Part shown: positions 1 to 5,653 of the stretch, one piece after another
How positions within the stretch are numbered: position 1 is the first letter of the stretch
How the letters are laid out: each line of letters opens with the position of its first letter
From: Deltaproteobacteria bacterium
Lineage (GTDB): Bacteria > Desulfobacterota > Desulfobacteria > Desulfobacterales > JAUVKB01
Assembly: GCA_030596405.1 (NCBI GenBank)
Contig: JAUVKB010000058.1
Coordinates: 1-11,033 of the forward strand
Direction of reading: 5' to 3'
Length of the DNA stretch: 11,033 bases
The notes under the pieces: model-generated
Told to the model about the DNA's origin: nothing
The model's input: only the letters and a program-made list of their open reading frames with translations
Databases searched by the model: none
Program-made: the position numbers and the translations under genes

Positions 1-22
1 AACAGTTTCAGCTGAAACTGTT
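1..22. repeat. Perfect 22-bp palindrome inside the exported-protein gene
   Basis: Positions 1-11 (AACAGTTTCAG) are the exact reverse complement of positions 12-22. A further related half-site, GTTTCAACTAAAAC, follows at 20-33. Read on the coding strand, these bases encode the repeated residues VETVS-AETV, so the palindrome may simply reflect a duplicated 15-base coding unit. It stops at the window edge, so its full extent cannot be seen. Confidence 0.6.
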
Positions 23-165
23 TCAACTAAAACAGATACGGCAATCAAAAGAAAAATTATCCCGGGCAAAAAAAATGAAAATGCCCGCTGTTTCAAAAGC
101 TTAATCAAGGCGCCGCAAAGGCCACAAAGATTGACAGGCCGGTTAATATGTTGGAATTTATTCAT
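1..165 (-). CDS. Exported protein, N-terminal fragment, under cobalamin riboswitch control
   Basis: An open frame starts at the ATG at 165-163 and runs off the left edge without a stop, giving 55 residues. The fragment has a basic N-terminal part, a long hydrophobic stretch (about residues 29-47, FSFFLPGIIFLLIAVSVLV) and a VSA-ET sequence that looks like a signal peptidase I site. The mature protein would begin in a short repeat of the type VETVS-AETV. It lies directly downstream of a cobalamin riboswitch and its terminator, so B12 should repress it. Known riboswitch targets with signal peptides include TonB-dependent BtuB-like receptors, B12-binding lipoproteins and periplasmic cobalt chelatases; too little is visible to choose. 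No good Shine-Dalgarno sequence precedes the ATG. A TTG at 96-94 would give a shorter, more classical signal peptide (MKQRAFSFFL), so the start is uncertain. Confidence 0.7.
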   Translation of the reverse strand, partial: MNKFQHINRPVNLCGLCGALIKLLKQRAFSFFLPGIIFLLIAVSVLVETVSAETV

Positions 166-174
166 AATTTAAGC

Positions 175-240
175 AAAAAAAATCCCCGGACTCATTTAAT
201 CAAGCTCATTTAATAAAGCTGATTTAACAAATCCGGGGAT
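175..240 (-). terminator. Intrinsic terminator of the cobalamin riboswitch (expression platform)
   Basis: On the minus strand a 9-bp GC-rich stem (ATCCCCGGA at 240-232 pairing with TCCGGGGAT at 190-182) is followed by a run of eight T (182-175). The 41-base loop has a second imperfect stem (AATCAGCT near 224-217 with AGCTTGATT at 206-198), which would extend the hairpin. It lies 61 bases after the aptamer and 9 bases before the downstream ATG, the arrangement expected of a B12-induced attenuator. A competing antiterminator was not identified with confidence. Confidence 0.87.
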
Positions 241-300
241 ATCCCTTTTTTATCCTCTGATCCTTTTGGCTTGTTTTTTGTCCGTAAAAACTAAGCCTCT

Positions 301-499
301 ATGCCCAGGCAGGTCTTCTGACTCTCGGATCATCCTAATTGCCGCGCCTTCCCAATCGTCTTATAAAATTTAAAAAAATCCTTTTAAATTTTTATACTAT
401 CAGTGGCAAATTTGCGGTGTTCGTCCCCGATTACAGCAGCGGGCCTGCTCCCGAATTAAACGGGATTCCCTATTAAGCTTTGATACGGCGCCTGAGCAC
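301..499 (-). ncRNA. Cobalamin (B12) riboswitch aptamer
   Basis: The minus strand carries the class signatures in the correct order: the opening GUGC, the AAUAGGGAAUCCCGU and GGGAGCAGGCCCGCUGCUGU segment, the B12 box GCCACUG (407-401), then GGGAAGGCGCGGCAAU and the closing GAGUCAGAAGACCUGCC. The two ends pair over ten consecutive positions (499-490 with 310-301, allowing G-U), forming the closing stem. An AT-rich variable arm lies at about 400-358. The family binds adenosylcobalamin or related corrinoids and usually switches off transport or synthesis genes. The terminator and exported-protein gene just downstream fit that role. Confidence 0.97.
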
Positions 500-507
500 T
501 ATTTATA

Positions 508-546
508 ATTATAATAATACTAACTTATTATTGATATAAAAGTCAA
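508..546 (-). promoter_or_regulatory. Candidate promoter for the riboswitch transcript
   Basis: A perfect minus-strand TATAAT lies at 513-508, placing a start of transcription about at the first base of the aptamer (499-502). The only good -35 look-alike, TTGACT at 546-541, is 27 bases away, too far for a standard sigma-70 promoter, so only the -10 element is convincing. The region is very AT-rich, which makes chance matches likely. Confidence 0.4.
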
Positions 547-547
547 T

Positions 548-577
548 AAAAAATGCATCCTCACACGGCGGACGCAT
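548..577 (-). terminator. Intrinsic terminator after xerD
   Basis: On the minus strand, ATGCGTCC (577-570) pairs over all eight positions, with one G-U, with GGATGCAT (560-553) around a 9-base loop. A T-run at 553-548 follows. It begins 19 bases after the xerD stop codon and ends the peptidase-xerD operon before the riboswitch transcript starts. Confidence 0.85.
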
Positions 578-596
578 CCGGATGTTTTATGCCGTT

Positions 597-1505
597 TTAC
601 CCTCGTGGATGATATTTTTTGTGCATGTTTTTAAGGTGTTCCCTTGCCACATGGGTATAAATTTGGGTAGTGGAAATATCGACATGGCCCAGCATTACCT
701 GGACGGCTCTTAAATCAGCGCCCCTTTCCAGAAGATGGCTGGCAAAAGAATGCCTTAATGTATGAGGAGTAATTTTCCTGTAAATTCCCGCCTGCCCGGC
801 ATATCGTTTTAACAGTTTCCAAAATCCCTGTCGTGTCATAGGCTTGCCTGCTCTGGCAACGAATAAATACCGGCTTACTACCTTTTTCAAAAGGATCGGT
901 CTGGCAGTCTTTATATAATAATCTACTTTTTCTTTTGCATAAAAACCTATCGGAATAATCCTTTCTTTTGACCCTTTTCCAAAAACCTTGATAAAACATG
1001 CCTCCATATTTATATTTAAGAGTTTCATATTTACAAGTTCAGACACCCTGAGACCGGCGGCATAAAGTAATTCCAGCATTGCCGCATCTCTTGCACCGAT
1101 CGGCTTGCTTGCGTCAGGAGCGTTTAAAACACTTGTTACATCTTCAACAGACAGGATATCCGGAATTTTAAGGCCGATTTTGGGAAGATCTACAACCCTT
1201 GAGGGGTCGTTTTTAAGCATTTTTTCCTGCACCATAAATTTATAGAACGTTCTTAACGTCACAAGATGCCTGGCCCTTGACCTTGATCCAAGTCCTTCAT
1301 TCCTTAATGCAATCAAGTGTTTTAGTATGACCGGCGTGTCTGTCGCAGAAACAGATTCTATCCCGCTTTTTTTGAGAAATTTAAAATATCTGGCAAGATC
1401 GCTGCTGTACGATTCTATGGTTTTTTTTGAGACCCCTTTTTCAACAATCAGATAGTTTAAAAACTGGTCAGCAATAATATCTAATGAAAACAAGTTTTTA
1501 TTCAT
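597..1505 (-). CDS. xerD: Site-specific tyrosine recombinase XerD
   Basis: This 302-residue protein has the normal length for XerC/XerD, which cut and rejoin DNA at dif to resolve chromosome dimers together with FtsK. The N-terminal SAM-like core-binding domain covers about residues 10-95 and the catalytic domain about 115-295. All catalytic positions are present and spaced as in E. coli XerD: R153, K177 (GKGSKER), H248 and R251 (HTLRH), H274 (LGH) and the nucleophile Y283 (TTQIYTHV). The stretch RGADLRAVQVMLGHVDISTTQIYTH favours XerD over XerC. The gene starts 6 bases after the M24 peptidase stop codon, has only a weak ribosome binding site, and is followed by a terminator, so it is probably translated by coupling as the last gene of a two-gene unit. 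Confidence 0.95.
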   Translation of the reverse strand: MNKNLFSLDIIADQFLNYLIVEKGVSKKTIESYSSDLARYFKFLKKSGIESVSATDTPVILKHLIALRNEGLGSRSRARHLVTLRTFYKFMVQEKMLKNDPSRVVDLPKIGLKIPDILSVEDVTSVLNAPDASKPIGARDAAMLELLYAAGLRVSELVNMKLLNINMEACFIKVFGKGSKERIIPIGFYAKEKVDYYIKTARPILLKKVVSRYLFVARAGKPMTRQGFWKLLKRYAGQAGIYRKITPHTLRHSFASHLLERGADLRAVQVMLGHVDISTTQIYTHVAREHLKNMHKKYHPRG

Positions 1506-1511
1506 ATTGTT

Positions 1512-2648
1512 TTAACAGTGTGTTTTCTGCAAAATACCAAAAGGGTCGAGCATGTTTAATACTTTTACACCGTCTTGTTTGACAAGCACCATATTTTCAA
1601 GCCTTACGCCTCCCCATCCCGGTATATATATGCCGGGCTCAATCGTAAATACCATTCCGGGCATAAGCGTTTCGTCTTTTAAAGGACTTATTCTCGGCGG
1701 TTCATGAACGGCAATGCCCACCCCGTGTCCCAGACCGTGGCTAAAATTGTCTTTAAATCCTTTTGTTTCAATATGATTTCTTGCAATCTCATCAACGGCT
1801 TTTGAGCTTATACCGGGACGTATGGCATCGATTGCCATCTGCTGGGCATCGAGTACGGTTTGGTAAACCGTCTTGAATTTGTCATCCGGTTTGCCGATAA
1901 CAAGTGTTCGGGAAATATCGGAACAGTATCCGTTCAATTTTGCTCCCCAGTCAAAAAGAATCGGCTCGCATTTTTCAAATTTCCGGTATCCGGGTATTGC
2001 ATGGGGCAGCGCGCTATTTGGCCCTGATGCAACAATAGTCGGAAAGGATAAAGCATCGGCGCCTTGTTCCCGCAAACTTTTTTCCATAGACCAGGCAGCC
2101 TCTCTTTCAGTCATGCCCGGTTTTATGGTTTCAGTAAAATTTTTAAAAACCGATTCAGCCAATAAAAGAGCTTGTTGAATCGTTTCGATTTCCACCTGAT
2201 CTTTGATTACGCGCAGATTTTCAACAATGTTATCTGTCGGAACAAGTTCAATATTCAGATTGAATGATTTTAGCTGTTTAGTATATTTCTTATATTCCAT
2301 TACCGACATACGCACACTTTCAAAGCCCAACCTTTTTGTGTTCAACAAATTCAATATATCAGGGAGCGCTTTGGCAAGCCCTTCCTTATAACAGTAAATC
2401 TCATAGAAAGGCGCTTCATTCTCAGCCTGCAATATAAAGCGTGAATCCGTGGCAAGAATAAGTTTTGTATCGGTTATGAAAAGAGCGCCGGCAGATTCGT
2501 CAAACTGGGTATCCTCACCCTTAAAACCGCTCAGGTATCGACGATTTTCTTCCACAATAACCAGAAATGTATCTATATTTTTATCGGTAAGGGTTTTCCT
2601 TAACCGTGTCAGCCTGTTTTCGATTGCATCTTTCAAAAGCCCCTCCAT
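1512..2648 (-). CDS. M24 family Xaa-Pro aminopeptidase/dipeptidase
   Basis: This 378-residue cytoplasmic metallopeptidase removes residues from peptides with proline in second position. The N-terminal creatinase-like domain (about 14-145) is followed by the pita-bread catalytic domain (about 152-365). The five metal ligands are all visible: D233 (FDWGAK), D244 (CSDISRT), H308 (GHGVG), E337 (FTIEPGIY) and E351 (RLEN). H216 (HAIPG) and H315 (HEPP) match the usual substrate-side histidines. Whether it acts as an aminopeptidase (PepP-like) or a dipeptidase (PepQ-like) cannot be read from sequence. The ATG at 2648 has no upstream ribosome binding site, whereas GGAGGGG lies within codons 2-3, five bases before a TTG at 2636-2634. 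The real start may therefore be that TTG, giving 374 residues. Confidence 0.93.
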   Translation of the reverse strand: MEGLLKDAIENRLTRLRKTLTDKNIDTFLVIVEENRRYLSGFKGEDTQFDESAGALFITDTKLILATDSRFILQAENEAPFYEIYCYKEGLAKALPDILNLLNTKRLGFESVRMSVMEYKKYTKQLKSFNLNIELVPTDNIVENLRVIKDQVEIETIQQALLLAESVFKNFTETIKPGMTEREAAWSMEKSLREQGADALSFPTIVASGPNSALPHAIPGYRKFEKCEPILFDWGAKLNGYCSDISRTLVIGKPDDKFKTVYQTVLDAQQMAIDAIRPGISSKAVDEIARNHIETKGFKDNFSHGLGHGVGIAVHEPPRISPLKDETLMPGMVFTIEPGIYIPGWGGVRLENMVLVKQDGVKVLNMLDPFGILQKTHC

Positions 2649-2695
2649 TTTACATTTATTGTTTACCGGCTATCCATGAACTGTTATAAATTACT

Positions 2696-2748
2696 TTTGA
2701 CGTCTTTTTATAAGACTGTCAAATGTAATTTCCCGTCAAATATAATTT
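2696..2748. repeat. GTCAAAT direct and inverted repeats in the divergent peptidase/HIT promoter region
   Basis: TTTGAC (2696-2701) and GTCAAA (2718-2723) flank an inner GTCTT/AAGAC pair, forming an imperfect 28-bp inverted repeat. GTCAAATGTAATTT (2718-2731) recurs as GTCAAATATAATTT (2735-2748), 13 of 14 identical at a 17-bp period. The second copy contains TATAAT (2741-2746), a possible -10 element for the HIT gene. Half-sites at this spacing between divergent genes could bind a regulator. No regulator is encoded nearby, and AT-rich chance similarity remains possible. Confidence 0.45.
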
Positions 2749-2814
2749 TTTAGAAGCCGGAAGGCAACTAAAACAATTGATAAAACAGATAGAAAAATTA
2801 GGGGGAAATCTTAA

Positions 2815-3147
2815 ATGATGCAAGACTGTATTTTTTGTAAAATTGCAAATGGAGAAATTCCGACCGACTTTTTATACAACGACGATTCTCTGGTAGTTTT
2901 TAAAGACATCAACCCGCAAGCGCCGGTTCACCTTTTGATTGTACCCAAAAGGCACATTAGAAGCATCAATGACTTGACGGGAGCAGACAAGAATATTGTG
3001 GCTGAAATGATTATGGCCGGAAAGGATATGGCAAAAAAGATGTCGATTAACGATTCAGGTTATAAGCTTTTTTTCAACGTGGAAAAAGGCGGGGGACAAA
3101 TTATTTTCCACCTGCATATGCATCTTGTGGGCGGTTGGAATAAATAA
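2815..3147 (+). CDS. HIT family nucleotide-binding hydrolase (HINT/PKCI-like)
   Basis: This 110-residue protein matches the length of bacterial HINT proteins, homodimeric purine nucleoside phosphoramidases. It opens with CIFCKIANGEIP, in which C5 and C8 are likely zinc ligands with H47 and a HIT histidine. The PVHLLIVPKRHI strand is typical. The HIT motif is FHLHMHLVGG, with H99, H101 and H103; H101 corresponds to the nucleophile. A strong AGGGGGA sequence (2800-2806) sits 8 bases before the first of two adjacent ATG codons. The gene stands alone, divergent from the M24 peptidase gene and convergent with larB. The natural substrate is unknown for most bacterial members. Confidence 0.94.
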   Translation: MMQDCIFCKIANGEIPTDFLYNDDSLVVFKDINPQAPVHLLIVPKRHIRSINDLTGADKNIVAEMIMAGKDMAKKMSINDSGYKLFFNVEKGGGQIIFHLHMHLVGGWNK

Positions 3148-3151
3148 TTTG

Positions 3152-3181
3152 CCTTTGCAAAATATTCTAATTTCACAAAGG
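3152..3181. other. Weak inverted repeat between the convergent HIT and larB genes
   Basis: CCTTTG (3152-3157) and CAAAGG (3176-3181) could form a 6-bp stem with an 18-base loop in the 36-bp gap between the two stop codons. It could serve as a bidirectional transcription end, but neither side has a proper T-run, so support is weak. Confidence 0.25.
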
Positions 3182-3183
3182 TC

Positions 3184-3933
3184 TTACACCCTGTTGATTA
3201 TGGAAGCCATGTATCCCGCTCCGAATCCATTGTCGATGTTTACCACCGCAACATTTGAGCTGCAACTGTTTAACATGGCGAAAAGGGCTGTTAAACCGCC
3301 AAAGCTGGCGCCATAGCCTATGCTTGTGGGAACGGCGATTATAGGACGGCTTACCATGCCTGCAACCACACTTGGAAGCGCCCCTTCCATGCCGGCGACA
3401 ACAACGAGAACAGATGCGCTGTCAAGCAGCTTTTTATAATTAAACAACCTGTGAATGCCTGCCACTCCAACATCAAAAACCGATTCCACATGGTTTCCCA
3501 TAGCATTTGCAGTAATGTATGCTTCTTTTGCAACAGGTATATCTGACGTCCCGGCCGAAAGTACAAGAATCATCCCTTTGCCCTGCTTTGGAATTTCATT
3601 TTTTTTCAAAACGATCATATTTGCATCTTTATGATACTCAACGCCGGCAAAACGTGAAACAACTTTACCGGCCTTTTCCGGGTCTATCCGTGTAACCAGA
3701 ACAACGTTTTCCTGCCGCTCGATTTTTTCTATAATGCCGATAATCTGCTCCGCGGTTTTCCCCTGGCCGAAGATGACTTCAGGAAATCCCTTGCGCAGGG
3801 AGCGGTGGTGGTCTATATGTGCATACTCGATATCTTCAAATGATATATGCGCAAGACTTTCCGCGGCATTTTCAACAGATGTTTCATTTGCGGCCACGGA
3901 ATTAAGAATTTGTTTTAATAATTGCATATCCAT
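3184..3933 (-). CDS. larB: LarB, pyridinium-3,5-biscarboxylate mononucleotide synthase
   Basis: LarB carboxylates and hydrolyses nicotinic acid adenine dinucleotide in the first step of nickel-pincer nucleotide cofactor synthesis. LarE and LarC then add sulfur and nickel for LarA-type racemases. The 249-residue protein has the usual length. A less conserved N-terminal part (about 1-115) includes DHHRSLRKGFPEVIFGQGK. The PurE/AIR-carboxylase-like domain (about 120-245) carries SAGTSDIPVA (126-135), GMEGALPSVVAG (181-192), PTSIGYGASFGG (202-213) and LNSC (221-224). C224 probably corresponds to the cysteine that forms the covalent pyridine intermediate in characterised LarB. No larA, larC or larE is in the window. 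The ATG has no clear ribosome binding site, and a second in-frame ATG lies at codon 3. Confidence 0.95.
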   Translation of the reverse strand: MDMQLLKQILNSVAANETSVENAAESLAHISFEDIEYAHIDHHRSLRKGFPEVIFGQGKTAEQIIGIIEKIERQENVVLVTRIDPEKAGKVVSRFAGVEYHKDANMIVLKKNEIPKQGKGMILVLSAGTSDIPVAKEAYITANAMGNHVESVFDVGVAGIHRLFNYKKLLDSASVLVVVAGMEGALPSVVAGMVSRPIIAVPTSIGYGASFGGLTALFAMLNSCSSNVAVVNIDNGFGAGYMASIINRV

Positions 3934-4009
3934 AATTTTTCATACACTAATGAGATACGAAGCTCAAGAATGAAAACAAAAAAACAAAAAGAGGATAAAA
4001 CTTTTTTCT

Positions 4010-4795
4010 ATGATTGGAATATTCGATTCAGGAATAGGCGGACTAACTGTCGTAAAGTCCATTGTTGAGCAACTCCCGGGATATGACATCATCTACTTTG
4101 GGGATACGGCTCGTACCCCGTATGGAAACAAAAGTCCTGAAACGGTTATCAACTACGCTCTTGAAAACACGGATTTTTTATTAAGCAAAGGCGCAAAAAT
4201 TATCGTCATGGCGTGTAACACCGCTTCAAGCGTTGCAATGGAACGCATGACCGGAAAGTATGACATACCGATATTCGAGGTTATAACGCCCGCGGTTGAA
4301 CTTTCAATTAAAACATCCGATAAATTAAGAATCGGAATTATCGGCACGCGAGCCACGGTAAAAAGCGGTATATATGAAAAAAAGCTCAAAGGGGTTAATC
4401 CCGGCGCAAGGGTATATTCAGTCGCCTGTCCCCTTTTTGTGCCATTGGTGGAAGAGGGGTGGCTTAAAAAACCTGAAACAAGAATGATCGTCAAAAAATA
4501 TCTTCACCCCTTAAAAGTCAGGCAGATCAATACACTTATTCTGGGCTGTACCCATTATCCGCTTTTAAAAAATATTATACGGCATAAAATCGGGAAACGG
4601 GTAAAAATTATAGACTCTTCTATAGCTGTCGCGGAAAAAATAAAAGATTTTCTGACAAATTACCCGGAAATAGACAAAAAGCTGGGCAAGAATGGAAAAT
4701 CAGAATTTTTTGTGTCGGATGTAACGGAACAGTTTGAAAAAACTGCGCGGACTGTTCTTGGAAAAAATATTTTTCTTGAACAGACAAGAATATGA
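4010..4795 (+). CDS. murI: Glutamate racemase
   Basis: MurI interconverts L- and D-glutamate in the cytoplasm to supply D-glutamate for peptidoglycan. The 261-residue protein has two pseudo-symmetric domains. Both catalytic cysteines are present: C69 in VMACNTAS and C180 in LGCTHYPLL, with H182 beside it. The N-terminal D6-S7 of IGIFDSGIGGLTV and the DTARTPYG loop (32-39) match substrate-binding elements. The start is set by the near-universal MIGIFDSGIGG opening. A GAGGA sequence (3991-3995) lies 14 bases upstream, longer than ideal. It is divergent from larB across 76 bases and ends 6 bases from the convergent coiled-coil gene. Confidence 0.97.
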   Translation: MIGIFDSGIGGLTVVKSIVEQLPGYDIIYFGDTARTPYGNKSPETVINYALENTDFLLSKGAKIIVMACNTASSVAMERMTGKYDIPIFEVITPAVELSIKTSDKLRIGIIGTRATVKSGIYEKKLKGVNPGARVYSVACPLFVPLVEEGWLKKPETRMIVKKYLHPLKVRQINTLILGCTHYPLLKNIIRHKIGKRVKIIDSSIAVAEKIKDFLTNYPEIDKKLGKNGKSEFFVSDVTEQFEKTARTVLGKNIFLEQTRI

Positions 4796-4801
4796 AACCT
4801 G

Positions 4802-5647
4802 TTATTCTGTAATATCCTGCTCTACTATCGTTCCGGGTTTTACAGGAACCTTTGATTCGGATTTTTGTTTCTTCTTGCCGGGCATTCTTTGAATACTTTC
4901 CAGTCTTCTTATCTTCTCTTGAAGTGATTCTATTTTCTTTTCCAGCTCCCGGGTTATTTTGCTCAATTCCTTCTGATAAATTTTTCGTTCTTTTTCTATT
5001 TCAAGATCAAATTCTTTCTTGTTTATTTTGACTATTGAAAGCGTAGAAATATCAGATCGTAATTCTTTCTTTACTTTATTCAATGTTTTTGAAAGACCGT
5101 CAAGATCCTGTCTGAATTTATTTTCCATGATTTTAATTTTGGCTGAAATACTTTTTATATCTTTTTGAACGGGCGCTACCGTTCTTTTTATCCCTGCAAT
5201 ACTGCTTTTCATCTCTTTTTTATCAGCCTTTGTTGCTTTTATTGTTTTTAAGGTCTTCTCTGATTTGTCCAGATGGACTTTCAATGAAGCTATGTTTTTT
5301 TCAAGGGATAAAATTTTTTTAGTAAGTGAATCTTCTGTCTTTGCATATTGAACGGAGAGGGAAGAAAATCTTGATTCCAAGTTTTGTGTAAGATTTTGAA
5401 CATTTTGAGCTCCTGTATAATCTGTTACGCTCACCCTTTTTTTGATGTCAAAATAGGCGACAAAAAGCAAGATACCGAGCAAACATGCAATAAGGATGGA
5501 AATCAATATTATTCTACGGCCCGGCTTTTCCGCCCGGACATCTTTTATCTCTTTTTTTGTTTTTTCCCTTGACCTTTCCTTAAGCATGGGATCTGAACGG
5601 TCATCATCTGCGCCCATTTTAAAAATAAAAGTATCTTTGTCAGACAT
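4802..5647 (-). CDS. Single-pass membrane coiled-coil protein of unknown function
   Basis: I do not recognise a family for this 281-residue protein. A charged, lysine-rich N-terminal segment (1-44) precedes one hydrophobic helix (about 45-66, RRIILISILIACLLGILLFV). A long region with heptad-like spacing of leucine and isoleucine among lysine and glutamate (about 83-253) is probably coiled coil, and a basic, proline-containing tail (254-281) follows. By the positive-inside rule the N terminus is cytoplasmic and the coiled coil periplasmic. The gene starts 6 bases after the guaA stop, with weak ribosome binding, so it is probably co-transcribed with guaA. Anchored coiled coils like this occur in envelope scaffolding, division and secretion proteins, but nothing here picks a role. 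Confidence 0.85.
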   Translation of the reverse strand: MSDKDTFIFKMGADDDRSDPMLKERSREKTKKEIKDVRAEKPGRRIILISILIACLLGILLFVAYFDIKKRVSVTDYTGAQNVQNLTQNLESRFSSLSVQYAKTEDSLTKKILSLEKNIASLKVHLDKSEKTLKTIKATKADKKEMKSSIAGIKRTVAPVQKDIKSISAKIKIMENKFRQDLDGLSKTLNKVKKELRSDISTLSIVKINKKEFDLEIEKERKIYQKELSKITRELEKKIESLQEKIRRLESIQRMPGKKKQKSESKVPVKPGTIVEQDITE

Positions 5648-5653
5648 CCGTTT

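Noticed and set aside
597..1505. XerD as an integron or phage integrase marking a mobile element
   Set aside because: Length and motif spacing match housekeeping XerD, it is operonic with a peptidase gene, and no attachment repeats or other mobile genes surround it.
1873..2679. Plus-strand open frames of 62 to 101 codons opposite the M24 peptidase gene
   Set aside because: They lie antisense to a well-conserved coding gene, have no ribosome binding sites and show no recognisable protein features.
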